From Rugosimonospora acidiphila (GTDB lineage Bacteria > Actinomycetota > Actinomycetes > Mycobacteriales > Micromonosporaceae), in the NCBI RefSeq assembly GCF_039543385.1, contig NZ_BAABJQ010000014.1, positions 62,001 to 126,000 on the forward strand: a stretch of 64,000 nt of DNA. Direction: 5' to 3'. The notes below the pieces were generated by a model. It saw only the letters and a program-made list of their open reading frames with translations, made no database searches and was not told where the DNA came from. Numbering within the stretch: the first letter of the stretch is position 1; each line of letters starts with the position of its first letter. The translations under genes and the position numbers were made by a program. This document shows, one piece after another, positions 24,862 through 34,360 of the stretch.

Positions 24862-25908
24862 GTGCAGGTCATCGACGTGAGCGCATCGGTGGAGTCCGCC
24901 CCCGCCGGGCGCGGGGCCGCGGGAACAACCGGCGCGGGAACGACCGGCGCGGGAACAACCGGCGCGGGAACGACCGGCGGGCCGGGTGCGGCGCCGCGGT
25001 ACGGCCGTCGTAACCGGGCGGCCCAGCGGACGCGGGCCACGCTGGCCGGGTACGCACTGATCGGGCCGAGCCTGATCGGGGTGGTCGCGTTCCTGCTCGC
25101 CCCCGTGGTGATCGTCGGCGTGATCAGCCTGTTCCGGTGGAACCTGCTGTCGTCGCCGAAGTTCATCGGGCTGGCGAACTACCGCCGGATGGCGCACGAC
25201 CACAGCGTGTGGCACTCGGTGCTGGTGACCTTCATGTACGTGCTGTTCACCATCCCGGTCCAGACGGTCCTCGCGCTGCTGCTGGCCGTGCTGCTCAACA
25301 CCCGGCTGCGCGGGGTGCGGGTGCTGCGCGCGGTGTACGTGGTGCCCTGGATGGCCACACCGGTGGTGATGGGCGAGGTCTGGCGCTGGATCTTCGACGG
25401 CCAGAACGGCGCGCTGAACTCGTTCCTGTCCGTGTTCGGCCTGGGCTCCATCAGCTGGTTGCAGTCCACCTCGCTCGCGCTGCCCTCGGTGGCCGCCGTC
25501 GGGATCTGGAGCAGCGCCGGGTACACGATGCTGTTCTTCCTCGCCGGCCTGCAGGGCATCCCCGAGCACCTGTACGAGGCGGCCCGGGTCGACGGCGCGT
25601 CGCAGGCGCAGCAGTTCTTCCGGATCACCATGCCGCTGCTGCGGCCGACCATGTTCTTCGTGCTGGTCACCAGCGTCATCGGCTCGTTCCAGGTCTTCGA
25701 CACCGTGTACTCGATGACCACACCGGTGCTCGGCGGGCCGGCCGACGCGACCTCGGTACTGAACCTCAAGATCTACACCACCGCGTTCCAGCTGTTCGAC
25801 GACGGGTACGCGTCGGCCATCGCCATGCTGCTGTTCGGGCTGCTGCTGGTGCTGACCGTGGCCCAGGTCCTCTACTTCCGCAAGCGCACCACCTACGAGC
25901 AGGGCTGA
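24862..25908 (+). CDS. Sugar ABC transporter permease (MalF-like)
   Basis: One of two membrane subunits of a CUT1-type carbohydrate importer. About six helices follow a 45-residue hydrophilic N-terminus with four copies of the unit GTTGA (15-bp repeats, 24921-24980). The cytoplasmic EAA loop reads EAARVDGASQAQQFFRITMPLL near residue 240 and would dock the ATPase. GTG 24862 has AAGGAGGA 8 bases upstream. The second permease and binding protein follow; no ATP-binding subunit is encoded, so a shared MsiK-type ATPase elsewhere is likely, as is common in actinobacteria. Confidence 0.92.
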   Translation: MQVIDVSASVESAPAGRGAAGTTGAGTTGAGTTGAGTTGGPGAAPRYGRRNRAAQRTRATLAGYALIGPSLIGVVAFLLAPVVIVGVISLFRWNLLSSPKFIGLANYRRMAHDHSVWHSVLVTFMYVLFTIPVQTVLALLLAVLLNTRLRGVRVLRAVYVVPWMATPVVMGEVWRWIFDGQNGALNSFLSVFGLGSISWLQSTSLALPSVAAVGIWSSAGYTMLFFLAGLQGIPEHLYEAARVDGASQAQQFFRITMPLLRPTMFFVLVTSVIGSFQVFDTVYSMTTPVLGGPADATSVLNLKIYTTAFQLFDDGYASAIAMLLFGLLLVLTVAQVLYFRKRTTYEQG

Positions 25909-25920
25909 GAGGAATCGACC

Positions 25921-26760
25921 ATGAGCCTGAGGCGAGTGACCTCGCGTACCCTGCTGTACCTGGTCCTGATCGCGGGCGCGCTGCTGACCGTCTTCCCGTA
26001 CCTGATGGTGATCCTCACCTCGCTGAAGACGGCGCCGCAGCTCAACGGCATGTCCCCGTGGCGGCCGGCGATCCCGGGCACGCTGAGCAACTACACCCGG
26101 CTGTTCAACGGCAAGATCGCCGACATCAGCTTCCTGGCGTACCTGTGGCACACGGTGCTGTTCACCGTCGTGCTCACCGCCGGGCAACTGGTCTTCACCA
26201 CGCTCGCGGCGTACGCGTTCGCGCGGCTGAGATTCGCCGGCCGGGAGGCGCTGTTCTGGGCGTATCTGGCCACCATGATGGTGCCCAACGTGGTGACGAT
26301 GATCCCGCTGTACCTCATCATGCGGCAGATCGGCTGGATCGACACCTGGTTCGGGCTGCTGGCGCCGTACATCCTCGGCTCGCCGTACGGCATCTTCCTG
26401 ATGCGCCAGTTCTTCCGGAGCCTGCCCTCGGACCTCGAGGACGCGGCGCGCATGGACGGCGCCGGTACGCTGACCATCCTGCTGCGCATCTTCGTGCCGC
26501 TGTCCCGGCCGGCCCTGGGCACCCTGGCGATCCTCACCACGGTCTTCGCCTGGCACAACTTCCTCTGGCCGCTCATCATCACCAGCGGGGACAGCACCAA
26601 GCTGGTCACGGTCGGCATCGCGTCGCTGCAGGGCAACCTGGGCGCCGACTACAACCTGATGATGGCCGGCAGCTTCGTGGCGCTGGTCCCGCTCATCGTC
26701 ATCTTCCTGCTGTTCCAGCGCACCATCGTGCGATCCATCGTGCTGACCGGCATGAGGTAG
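25921..26760 (+). CDS. Sugar ABC transporter permease (MalG-like)
   Basis: Second CUT1 permease, 279 residues and six helices, with an EAA-type loop at EDAARMDGAGTLTILLRIFVPLSRPAL near residue 175 and the family's MVPNVVTMIPLYLIMRQIGWIDTW. GAGAGG lies about 8 bases before ATG 25921; the gap to the first permease is only 12 bases. It forms the heteromeric channel with the preceding protein. Substrate class is suggested only by the neighbouring alpha-galactosidase (alpha-galactosides or related oligosaccharides). Confidence 0.92.
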   Translation: MSLRRVTSRTLLYLVLIAGALLTVFPYLMVILTSLKTAPQLNGMSPWRPAIPGTLSNYTRLFNGKIADISFLAYLWHTVLFTVVLTAGQLVFTTLAAYAFARLRFAGREALFWAYLATMMVPNVVTMIPLYLIMRQIGWIDTWFGLLAPYILGSPYGIFLMRQFFRSLPSDLEDAARMDGAGTLTILLRIFVPLSRPALGTLAILTTVFAWHNFLWPLIITSGDSTKLVTVGIASLQGNLGADYNLMMAGSFVALVPLIVIFLLFQRTIVRSIVLTGMR

Positions 26761-26846
26761 CGCCGCCGGAACGGCCAGGCGGCCTCCGGTCGGACAGAGC
26801 CTTCCTGCCCACACCCCCCCTTTGTCAGGTTAGGAGCTTGAACGCC

Positions 26847-28166
26847 ATGGGTATGAACCGACGGCAACTCCTCGCGGCGGCGCCGGCCGCCGCACTGGCC
26901 GCGGCCGGCCTGGCCGGCTGCGGGAACAGCAGTGGCGGCGACAACGGCGGGGCGGTGGTGTTCCGGATCTGGGACGAGGAGCAGCAGCCCGGATACCAGA
27001 AGTCCATCAACGCCTTCATGGCGGCGAACCCGAAGATCAAGGTGCGACTGGAGTCGCTGCCGTACGCCCAGTACTGGACGAAGATCATCACCGAGTCGGC
27101 CGCGGGCACCGGAGCGGACGTGTTCTGGGACACCGTGCCCTACTTCCCGCAACTGGTGAAGCAGGGGGTCATCGAGAACCTGGACCCGCTGATCCAGAAG
27201 GACTCGTACGACCTGAGCCCCTACTACCCCCAGGTCACCTCGGCCTACACGTACCAGAACCACCACTACGGGATCCCGGCGGACTTCGGTCTCGCCTCGA
27301 TGGTCTACAACAAGGACATGTGCGCCAAGGCCGGCGTCACCCTGCCCGCCGAGCTGACCTGGGCGCCGGACGGCTCGGGCACGCTGCTGCCGATCCTGCA
27401 GAAGCTGACGGTGGATGCCAACGGCCGGCACCCCACCGACCCAGGCTTCGACCCCAAGCACGTCAAGCAGTGGGGCTTCATGGCCGAGAACCACGACCAG
27501 ACGCAGTACATCAGCTGGATCCCGGAGAACGGCGGCAACTTCATGACCGCCCCGTTCGGGAAGTTCGCGTTCAACCAGCCGGCGGCGCTGGCGGCGCTGC
27601 AGTGGCAGGTCGACCTCATCAACAAGTGGCACGTGGCGCCGCCGCCGTCGGCCGGCAACGCGATCGACCTGTTCAACCGCGGGCAGGTCGGCCTGTACCC
27701 GGCGGTCAACGCGCTGCTGCTGTACGTGGTGGCCAAGGGCAACTTCACGGTCGGGGTGACGAACCTGCCGGCCGGGCCGAAGGGCCGGGTGGTCAACGTC
27801 AACGGCCTGTCCTTCGCGCTCAATGCCCACTCGAAGAACAAGACGGCGGCGTGGGAGCTCATCAAGTGGCTCGGCTCCCCACAGTCGCAGCAGATCATGA
27901 GTTCGGGCGGGTACGTGTGGCCGGCGAACAAGTCGCTGTCCGGCGGGTACCTGGACTACTGGAAGAACAAGGGCCAGGACCTGCAGCCGTTCGTGGACGC
28001 GGCGGCCGGCGCGTCGGTACCGATGCCGATCACGCCGGTCTGGAACGCCGCGTCGCTGACCATCACCAACTCGTTCCAGACCATGTTCGAGGGCCAGGCT
28101 CCGGTCAAGCAGACCGTCGACAACCTGGTCACCCAGCTCAACCAGCTCATCGACCAGAACGGCTGA
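26847..28166 (+). CDS. Sugar ABC transporter substrate-binding lipoprotein
   Basis: Extracellular solute-binding protein (family 1), 439 residues. A lipoprotein signal (MNRRQLLAAAPAAALAAAGLAGCGN, lipobox LAGC) anchors it outside the membrane. The mature part shows family marks such as VVFRIWDEEQQPGYQKSINAF, PADFGLASMVYNKDMCAKAGV and AWELIKWLGSPQSQQIM. ATG 26847 is chosen because AGGAG lies 11 bases upstream and the signal peptide begins there; ATG 26853 is also possible. It would be lipidated through Lgt. It is the last gene of the importer operon, followed by a strong hairpin. Confidence 0.93.
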   Translation: MGMNRRQLLAAAPAAALAAAGLAGCGNSSGGDNGGAVVFRIWDEEQQPGYQKSINAFMAANPKIKVRLESLPYAQYWTKIITESAAGTGADVFWDTVPYFPQLVKQGVIENLDPLIQKDSYDLSPYYPQVTSAYTYQNHHYGIPADFGLASMVYNKDMCAKAGVTLPAELTWAPDGSGTLLPILQKLTVDANGRHPTDPGFDPKHVKQWGFMAENHDQTQYISWIPENGGNFMTAPFGKFAFNQPAALAALQWQVDLINKWHVAPPPSAGNAIDLFNRGQVGLYPAVNALLLYVVAKGNFTVGVTNLPAGPKGRVVNVNGLSFALNAHSKNKTAAWELIKWLGSPQSQQIMSSGGYVWPANKSLSGGYLDYWKNKGQDLQPFVDAAAGASVPMPITPVWNAASLTITNSFQTMFEGQAPVKQTVDNLVTQLNQLIDQNG

Positions 28167-28180
28167 CCCGCACCGCACCG

Positions 28181-28209
28181 GGCCGGCCCACCACACCGGT
28201 GGGCCGGCC
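28181..28209 (+). terminator. 12-bp hairpin after the binding-protein gene
   Basis: GGCCGGCCCACC (28181-28192) pairs exactly with 28198-28209 around ACACC. It lies 14 bases past the stop. It may only reduce read-through, because the alpha-galactosidase gene begins 184 bases further on in the same direction. Confidence 0.8.
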
Positions 28210-28392
28210 GGCGATCCGCCACCGCTGACCACGCTCCGGGCGACCCCGCGGGTGCCGACCACCCGCGGGGCTGCCGCCTGCCCACCCGACAGCCCACCGC
28301 CCGACATCCACCGCCCGGCGACCCGACGCCGACCCGGCGGCGCCCGACCCGCTCATTCCACATTGGACGCTCATCAGGAAGGCGAGCAGCTC

Positions 28393-30198
28393 ATGTCCAC
28401 GGATCCCGTGACGATTACCACCGCGCCACCCCCGGCCGACTCGCTCGACCTGGCCGGGATCGCCTTCCACGCCGGGGTCGGCGACGGCGGACCGGCCCCG
28501 CAGACCACAGTGGACTCGCCCGAGCCCGGGCTGCTGGAGGTGACGGTGCGGCTGCCCGGCGGGCGCTCCGGCGTCACCCCGCTGACCCTGGATTGGCAGG
28601 CGCCAATCGACCGCGGGATCGTGTACTGGCAGCCGGACTGGGGGCAGCGTCGGCACCTGCCCGCCGAATGGGCCTCCCGGCGCTCGGTGAGCCTGCTGCG
28701 CTCGGCCCCGGTCGGCTGCCTGCTCGACGGGGCGGACGGCAACGTCGTCACCTGGGCGCTGTCCGAGACGCTGCACCGCATCGAGGTGCGGCGGGAGGGG
28801 ATCCGGGAGGAGACCACCCAGTTCCGCGGCACCTCGGTGGTCCACGTGCCACCGGGCGAGGAGCCATACCGGGTGGTGCTGCGGCTGGACCGGCGGCCGG
28901 TGCCGTACTGGACCGCGCTGCGCGAGGTCGCCGGGTGGTGGGAGCGGTCGCTGGGCGCCCAGCCGCCCGCGCCGCCCCAGGGGCGCAAGGCCGCCTACTG
29001 CACCTGGTACAGCATGCACCAGACGCTGACCGCGGCCGGCATCGAGCGCACCACGGCGCTGGCGCACGACCTCGGGTTCCGCACCATCATCGTGGACGAC
29101 GGCTGGCAGACCGCGGACACCTCGCGCGGATACTGGTACTGCGGCGAGTGGGAGGTCGAGCCGGGCAAGCTGGGCGACCTCGCGGCGCACGTGCGGGCGA
29201 CGCGCGCGGAGGGCATGGCATACCTGCTGTGGCTGGCGCCGTCGCTGCTGGGCCGGCGCAGCCCGCTGCAGGCCAGCCTCGGCCACCTCACGCTGGGCCC
29301 GCTGCCCGCGGGCGACGCGGACATCCTGGACCCGCGTTACCCGCAGGTGCGCGACCACCTGACCCGCGCCTGCCTGCGGCTGCTGGCAACCGCCGAGCTG
29401 GACGGCTTCAAGCTGGACTTCCTGGACGCCTGGCTGGTCGCGGATCCGCCGCCGCCCGGCCCGGGCGCGGACGTGTCCGATGTGGAGACCGGGGTCGAGC
29501 TGTGGCTGCGCGAGCTGCACGAGCACCTGTCCCGGCATCGGCCGGATGTGCTGCTGGAGTTCCGGCAGAACTACACCGGGCCACGCATCCAGCGCTACGG
29601 CAACCTGTTCCGCGCCTGCGACTGCCCGATGGACCTGGTGGACAACCGCACCCGCACGGTTGACCTGCGGCTGCTGTTGCCGGGCCGCACCGTGCACTCC
29701 GACCCGCTGCTGTGGGACCCGGCGGCGGCGCCCGAGGTGGCCGCGGAGCACCTGCTGGGTGCGCTGTTCTCGGTGCCGCAGGTCTCGGTCGACCTGGCCG
29801 CCCTGCCCGACGGGCAGCGGGAGATGCTGTCGTTCTGGCTGCGGTTCATGGACGACCACGCGGACACCCTGCTGTCCGGCCGGATCGAACCGATCCGGCC
29901 GGACCTGGGCTACCCGCTCGTGCGCAGCCGGGGCGCGGGTGAACTGGTCGCCGCCGCGTACAGCGACCTGCCGGTGCGCCTGGCCGGCGGGGACGGGCCG
30001 GCCGTGGCGCTGGTCAACGCGACGGGCGGCGCGAGCGTCGTGGTGGACCTGGCCCCGGGGACACGGGCAGACCTCCGGTCCATGGTGGACTGTCGCGGCC
30101 GGGCGGTCGACGACCGCCCGCGGCGCCTGGAGCCGGGGCTGACCCGGCTGGCGGTGCCGCGCAGCGGGCTCGTCGAACTCGCGATCAGCTACACGTGA
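28393..30198 (+). CDS. GH36-type alpha-galactosidase
   Basis: Retaining glycoside hydrolase of the GH36/GH-D group, 601 residues and cytoplasmic (no signal). After a beta-sandwich N-domain (residues 1-200), the TIM barrel begins at AAYCTWYSMHQTLT and runs through IIVDDGWQT and YLLWLAPS. The nucleophile is Asp342 (FKLDFLDAW), and the likely acid/base is Asp410 in FRACDCPMD. ATG 28393 has GGAAGG 10 bases upstream. Following the ABC importer genes, it probably splits imported alpha-galactosides. Its 3' end overlaps the convergent secreted-protein gene by 14 bases. GH36 also contains alpha-N-acetylgalactosaminidases, so sugar specificity is not certain. Confidence 0.88.
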   Translation: MSTDPVTITTAPPPADSLDLAGIAFHAGVGDGGPAPQTTVDSPEPGLLEVTVRLPGGRSGVTPLTLDWQAPIDRGIVYWQPDWGQRRHLPAEWASRRSVSLLRSAPVGCLLDGADGNVVTWALSETLHRIEVRREGIREETTQFRGTSVVHVPPGEEPYRVVLRLDRRPVPYWTALREVAGWWERSLGAQPPAPPQGRKAAYCTWYSMHQTLTAAGIERTTALAHDLGFRTIIVDDGWQTADTSRGYWYCGEWEVEPGKLGDLAAHVRATRAEGMAYLLWLAPSLLGRRSPLQASLGHLTLGPLPAGDADILDPRYPQVRDHLTRACLRLLATAELDGFKLDFLDAWLVADPPPPGPGADVSDVETGVELWLRELHEHLSRHRPDVLLEFRQNYTGPRIQRYGNLFRACDCPMDLVDNRTRTVDLRLLLPGRTVHSDPLLWDPAAAPEVAAEHLLGALFSVPQVSVDLAALPDGQREMLSFWLRFMDDHADTLLSGRIEPIRPDLGYPLVRSRGAGELVAAAYSDLPVRLAGGDGPAVALVNATGGASVVVDLAPGTRADLRSMVDCRGRAVDDRPRRLEPGLTRLAVPRSGLVELAISYT

Positions 30199-31594
30199 GG
30201 CTCGGGCAGTGGATGGCCAGCACCAGGCGGTCGCTCGGGTAGGCCACCGGCGGGCTCACCTTCGTGTCGGTCGTCCCCCGGAACTCGTTCATCAGCCACA
30301 GCTGCCCCGTGGACGGCCAGTAGCTGAGGTTCTCGGCGTTGGTCATGGTGGTGGTCCAGTAGTGGACGTCCAGCGACCCGTTCGCGGAGATGGTCGCCTT
30401 GTGCAGGCACGACTTGGCGAAGCCATCGACTATCGCGTCGTTCGCCGGGTCGTTGGGCATGCCGACGACCGGCGGCGCGCCGTTGGGGCACAGCCCCTCG
30501 ATGACCCCGCTGCCGCCGGTGAACACCGCGCCCTGCATGCGGTAGACCGGGGAGGTCCAGCCCTGGTCGGGCCGCACGTAGCCGTCGGAGCCCGGCTTGA
30601 GCAGCGCGGTGCTGGCGTCCAGCGGCCAGCGCAGGATGCGACCGTGCGGGCCCTGGTCGTCATACTCGACGGCGATCAGCGAGTCGGGGACGGTCGAGCG
30701 GTCCAGCGAGATGCTGTTGAAGCACGGATCCGTCAGCGAGGCCGGGTCCCCGGTGCGCAGCGGGTCGCACACCGCGCCGTCCGGGTACTGGTAGTAGCCG
30801 ATCTCGGGCAGGGCGAACAGCGAGTACGCCGCGGAGCACGCGGTCGCGGTGCACCCGACCGCCCCGGAGGTGGTGCTGCTCATCTGCCAGAAGTGGGTCA
30901 GGTCGAACACCCGGATCACCCGGCCGGCACCGGGCGCGCCCTGGTCGCCGCCGGTGGCGAGGTACAGCTTGTTGCCGTACCACATGATGCCGTCGGCGTG
31001 GCTTTCGATGGCGTGGTAGCCGGCCGCGCTGTTGTCCGGCTCAACCAGCAGGGCGTGCCGGTACGGCGCACCGGCCGTCCCGTTGGTGACGTCGACGAAG
31101 GTGACCCGGGCCAGGCCGTCGTTGCCGTACGGGGTGTATCCGGCGCCGCTGTGCCAGCTGACCGCGACGACCTTCCGGCCGGCGCAGCCGTCGCACGGCG
31201 GGTACAGGTCGGTGCCGTTCATGCCGTCGCCGCTGCCGGTGACGCCCTGCGGGTACCAGTTGGTGGTGGTGTCGTCGGTGCTGTCCCAGCAGAAGCCGGC
31301 GACGCTGGCGGTGACCCGCAGGTCGGTGGGGTGGCACACGGCCCGGGTGGCGTACCCGCCCGCGATCAGGGTGCTCATCCGCACCACCGACAGCGGCCGG
31401 CTGGAGGCCTCGACGGCGTTGCGGTACCCGGTGATAGTGGGGAAGCTGCCCGCGTCGGTCAGCCTCATCGCGGACAGCGCGGACGCGGACAACGCGGGGG
31501 CGGTCGCCGCCCCCGCCGGATTCGCCCCGGCGACGAGCCCGCCGGTCACCACGAGCGCCATCACGGCCAGCGCCCGCCACAGTCGTCGACGCAC
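30185..31594 (-). CDS. Secreted protein of unknown function
   Basis: A 469-residue protein with a clear Sec signal (RRRLWRALAVMALVVTGGLVAGANPAGAAT, cleavage near residue 30). The mature part is Gly/Tyr/Asp-rich with several Cys pairs (YPPCDGCAG, VGCTATACS, VCDPLRTGDPASLTDPCF) suggestive of extracellular disulfides. Repeated strand-like segments (HADGIMWYGNKLYLATGG, DSLIAVEYDD) might be a beta-propeller. I do not recognise the family. It lies in the carbohydrate island, convergent with and overlapping the alpha-galactosidase, and divergent from the AraC-type regulator, so it may be controlled by that regulator. Confidence 0.8.
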   Translation of the reverse strand: MRRRLWRALAVMALVVTGGLVAGANPAGAATAPALSASALSAMRLTDAGSFPTITGYRNAVEASSRPLSVVRMSTLIAGGYATRAVCHPTDLRVTASVAGFCWDSTDDTTTNWYPQGVTGSGDGMNGTDLYPPCDGCAGRKVVAVSWHSGAGYTPYGNDGLARVTFVDVTNGTAGAPYRHALLVEPDNSAAGYHAIESHADGIMWYGNKLYLATGGDQGAPGAGRVIRVFDLTHFWQMSSTTSGAVGCTATACSAAYSLFALPEIGYYQYPDGAVCDPLRTGDPASLTDPCFNSISLDRSTVPDSLIAVEYDDQGPHGRILRWPLDASTALLKPGSDGYVRPDQGWTSPVYRMQGAVFTGGSGVIEGLCPNGAPPVVGMPNDPANDAIVDGFAKSCLHKATISANGSLDVHYWTTTMTNAENLSYWPSTGQLWLMNEFRGTTDTKVSPPVAYPSDRLVLAIHCPSLTCS

Positions 31595-31664
31595 CTCGAC
31601 CTCCCACCCTCTCGCGTTTGCCGCAGCTCACGAGCCACGCATCCGTCGTACTGCATCGAAAGGT

Positions 31665-32612
31665 ATGGTCGTGCCGGGCCGAAAACAAATACAGGTGGTG
31701 GCTGTGGTCCTACACGATCCTGCCGGCGCGCGCGAGTCCACGACCGTCTACACCGAACTCCCTTCGCCGGATCTGCTGTCCGCGGGGCGGTTCGACGAGC
31801 AGCCGGGCTTCACGGTGTACCGGGAGCGGGGCGCCCGCAACTGGATGCTGAGCCTGACCATTTCCGGTGCCGCCAACTTCCGCGCCGGCGACTCCGTCGC
31901 CGTCGCCGGCCCGGGAGACCTGGTGCTCATCGCGCCGGGCACGGTGCAGCACTACGCCGCGTCCGACAACGAGGTCTGGGGCCACTGGTGGGCGCACTTC
32001 CAGCCCCGCCCGGCCTGGTACGCGTGGCTGCGCCTGCCCCAGCTGGTAGCGGGCTTCAGCATCACCCGGTTCGGCAGCCCGCACCGGTTCCGGGAGGCGA
32101 GCGCCGCCTTCGAGCGGGTCCACCGCTACGCCATGGTGGCCACATTGGACACTCCGCAGGGCCGGGTAGCGGTCGGCACCCGGGAGCTGCGCGGCGAACT
32201 GGCCAACGAGCTGGCACTCAACGCCATCGAGGAGCTGCTGCTGCTGGCCGTGGCGGAGCACGAGACGCAGCAGCGCCCGGCGCTGGACGCCCGGGTCCGG
32301 CAGGTGCTCGACACGATCACGGCCGACCTGGCCCGGCCGATGTCGGTGGAGGCGCTGGCCCGGATCGTGTCGCTGTCCCCATCCCGGCTGGCCCACCTGT
32401 TCCGGCAGGAGATCGGCGACTCGATCGTCAACGTGGCGCTGGCCATGCGGCTGCGCAAGGCGGCGTCCCTGCTGGAGTTCACCGATCGCCCGATCGGGCG
32501 GATCGCCACCGATATCGGGTTCTCGTCGCCGTACTACTTCAGCCGCCAGTTCCGGGAGCGGTTCGGCGTGTCACCCACGATCTTCCGCCGGCGGGCCCGC
32601 AGCCCCTGCTGA
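31665..32612 (+). CDS. AraC-family transcriptional regulator
   Basis: Sugar-responsive regulator: an AraC-like cupin sensor domain (VYRERGARNWMLSLTISGAANF, PGDLVLIAPGTVQHYA, WGHWWAHFQP) followed by two helix-turn-helix motifs (MSVEALARIVSLSPSRLAHLFRQEIG and RIATDIGFSSPYYFSRQFRERFGVSP). The fold matches arabinose-type AraC more than the XylS branch. ATG 31665 is used; a GTG at 31695 is an alternative and both have weak ribosome sites. It probably controls the divergent secreted protein and the importer/alpha-galactosidase genes. Its last 42 bases overlap the convergent GH20 gene. Confidence 0.88.
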   Translation: MVVPGRKQIQVVAVVLHDPAGARESTTVYTELPSPDLLSAGRFDEQPGFTVYRERGARNWMLSLTISGAANFRAGDSVAVAGPGDLVLIAPGTVQHYAASDNEVWGHWWAHFQPRPAWYAWLRLPQLVAGFSITRFGSPHRFREASAAFERVHRYAMVATLDTPQGRVAVGTRELRGELANELALNAIEELLLLAVAEHETQQRPALDARVRQVLDTITADLARPMSVEALARIVSLSPSRLAHLFRQEIGDSIVNVALAMRLRKAASLLEFTDRPIGRIATDIGFSSPYYFSRQFRERFGVSPTIFRRRARSPC

Positions 32613-34172
32613 ACTCGGGCCGACGCCGCCCGGGCCCGATGGGTCCACCGGGCGACGGTCCGCGCCGGGCTGGCCTCGGTCGGGGGCCGCCCCGGGCGCC
32701 GGCTCCGGAAGCGCCTCGATCGCGTCGAGGAACTCCTCGACGCCCGCGCGGCGCGGCCCGCCCCACAGCCGGTCGAGCACCACCGCCAGCGGCCGGCGCA
32801 GGTGCCCGTCGAAGTACGCGTCGGACTCCCCCATCGCGTGGTCGGCCCACACCCCCAGCTGGTATCCCTCGACGCCGGAGTCCCGAGCGGGCTCCCACCG
32901 CTCGTACAGCCAGCGGACGTCCGGCACGCGGCCGGGCCCGCCGCCGGGTGCGGGCGGAGTCACGTAGTGGGTGGCCATCGGCGAGGCGACGACGCGGTAT
33001 CCGTGGTCGGTGAAGAACTTGATCCCGTCGGCCTCCCGGGGCCAGGCGGTGATCCGGGCGTCCCGGTCGATCCAGGCCCGGCACTCGCCGCCACCGGCGA
33101 CCTCCCACCAACTCCACAGCTCCACCTCGCGGCCCCGGTCGCGCAGCAGCGCGACCAGTTCGTTGACGAAGCACACGAGCGCGTCGGTCGGCCGGTACGC
33201 CGGGTTCAGCGACTGGGCGTACGCCACGAGGTCGGCGCAGCGGGCGAGCTCGGCGTCCTCCTGCCACTCGTCGCCTCCGATGTGGACGGTCGGGGCGTCG
33301 AGCTCGGTGGCGAACGCGGCGAGCAGTTCCCTGACCCAGGCGCGGTTCTCCGGCCGGGTGATGTCAATGGTCCAACCATCGGTCGGCCGCTTGGTGAACG
33401 CGACGCCGTCGTTGGCCGCCTCGGCTCCCGGGCCGGTGAAGCGCAGCCCGGGATGGTGCCGGGTGATGGCGGTGGCGTGCGCGGGCAGGTCGATCTCGGG
33501 TACCACCGCCACGTGCAGCTCGCGGCCGTACGCGATCAGCTCGCGCAGCACTCCCGCCGGGTACGACCGGTCGGCGGGCAGCTGCGCGGCGAGGCCGGCG
33601 AACCTGGGATCGGCCAACCGCACCCGGAATGCGTTCCAGTCGGTCAGGTGCAGCTGCAGCCGGTTGCCGCCGAGCCAGGCCAGGCGGCGGATGAACCGGC
33701 GCAGGTAGGCCGGGGACCAGTACCGGCGGCCGAGGTCGAGCATCGCCCCGCGGACCGGCACGCCCGGCCAGTCCCGCCCGGCACCGCGCGGCAGGCCTTG
33801 GCCGGCGGCGGCCCGGCACAGCTTGAGTACGCTCTGCAGGCCGTAGAAGGCACCGGCCGGGTCGACGCCGGCCACCTGGACGCCGGCCCGCTCGCCGATC
33901 GCGAGCGTGTACCCGCCGGCCGGAAGGTCGAGAGCGGGATCGTGCCGCACCACGATGTCGCCGGCCGGCACCCGTAGCGCCGGGTCGCGGGAGTCGGCCG
34001 GGCCGGCGCAGACCCGCGGCAGGGGCAGGCCGGTGGCCGCGCGCAGCTCGGGCTCCAGGGGACGAACCGCCTGCGCGGCGGCCTCGTCCAGCACCAGCCG
34101 CGCGTCCCCGGGCAGCCTGAGCCGCCCGCCGGCCGGCCGCCACGACCTCGGCCCGGGTACCCACTCATCCAT
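32571..34172 (-). CDS. GH20 beta-N-acetylhexosaminidase-like enzyme
   Basis: Family 20 glycoside hydrolase, 533 residues, without a signal peptide. The GH20b-type N-domain (YTLAIGERAGVQVAGVDPAGAFYGLQSVLKL) leads into the barrel (RGAMLDLGRRYWSPAYLRRFIRRLAWLGGNRLQLHLTDWNAFR). The substrate-assisted catalytic pair is Asp301-Glu302 in VHIGGDEW, and IDLPAHATAI supplies another family mark. The last 45 residues are a disordered Pro/Gly tail encoded where the gene overlaps the AraC gene. ATG 34172 is chosen because upstream codons show no similarity. It is likely to remove terminal GlcNAc/GalNAc or, in divergent members, galactose from imported or lysed material. Confidence 0.88.
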   Translation of the reverse strand: MDEWVPGPRSWRPAGGRLRLPGDARLVLDEAAAQAVRPLEPELRAATGLPLPRVCAGPADSRDPALRVPAGDIVVRHDPALDLPAGGYTLAIGERAGVQVAGVDPAGAFYGLQSVLKLCRAAAGQGLPRGAGRDWPGVPVRGAMLDLGRRYWSPAYLRRFIRRLAWLGGNRLQLHLTDWNAFRVRLADPRFAGLAAQLPADRSYPAGVLRELIAYGRELHVAVVPEIDLPAHATAITRHHPGLRFTGPGAEAANDGVAFTKRPTDGWTIDITRPENRAWVRELLAAFATELDAPTVHIGGDEWQEDAELARCADLVAYAQSLNPAYRPTDALVCFVNELVALLRDRGREVELWSWWEVAGGGECRAWIDRDARITAWPREADGIKFFTDHGYRVVASPMATHYVTPPAPGGGPGRVPDVRWLYERWEPARDSGVEGYQLGVWADHAMGESDAYFDGHLRRPLAVVLDRLWGGPRRAGVEEFLDAIEALPEPAPGAAPDRGQPGADRRPVDPSGPGGVGPSSAGAAGPPAEDRG

Positions 34173-34360
34173 GCGCCGAGTCTTGCCGCGGCCGGACGGG
34201 AACACACGAGGCTCAGCAGCATCGTGCAACAGGTCAGCCGATGCCTGCCGGACCGGCGCCGGCCGAACCTGTCAGGCGGCGCCCGTCGCGCCGTACCGGT
34301 CACGGCGATCGGCGACGCCGCATCGGTCGCGCAGCACTGGTCAGGCCGCATCGGTCGCCC

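Noticed and set aside
25137..26846. Upstream extension of the sugar-binding-protein frame through the two permease genes
   Set aside because: The frame is open by composition only. The lipoprotein signal and AGGAG place the true start at 26847.
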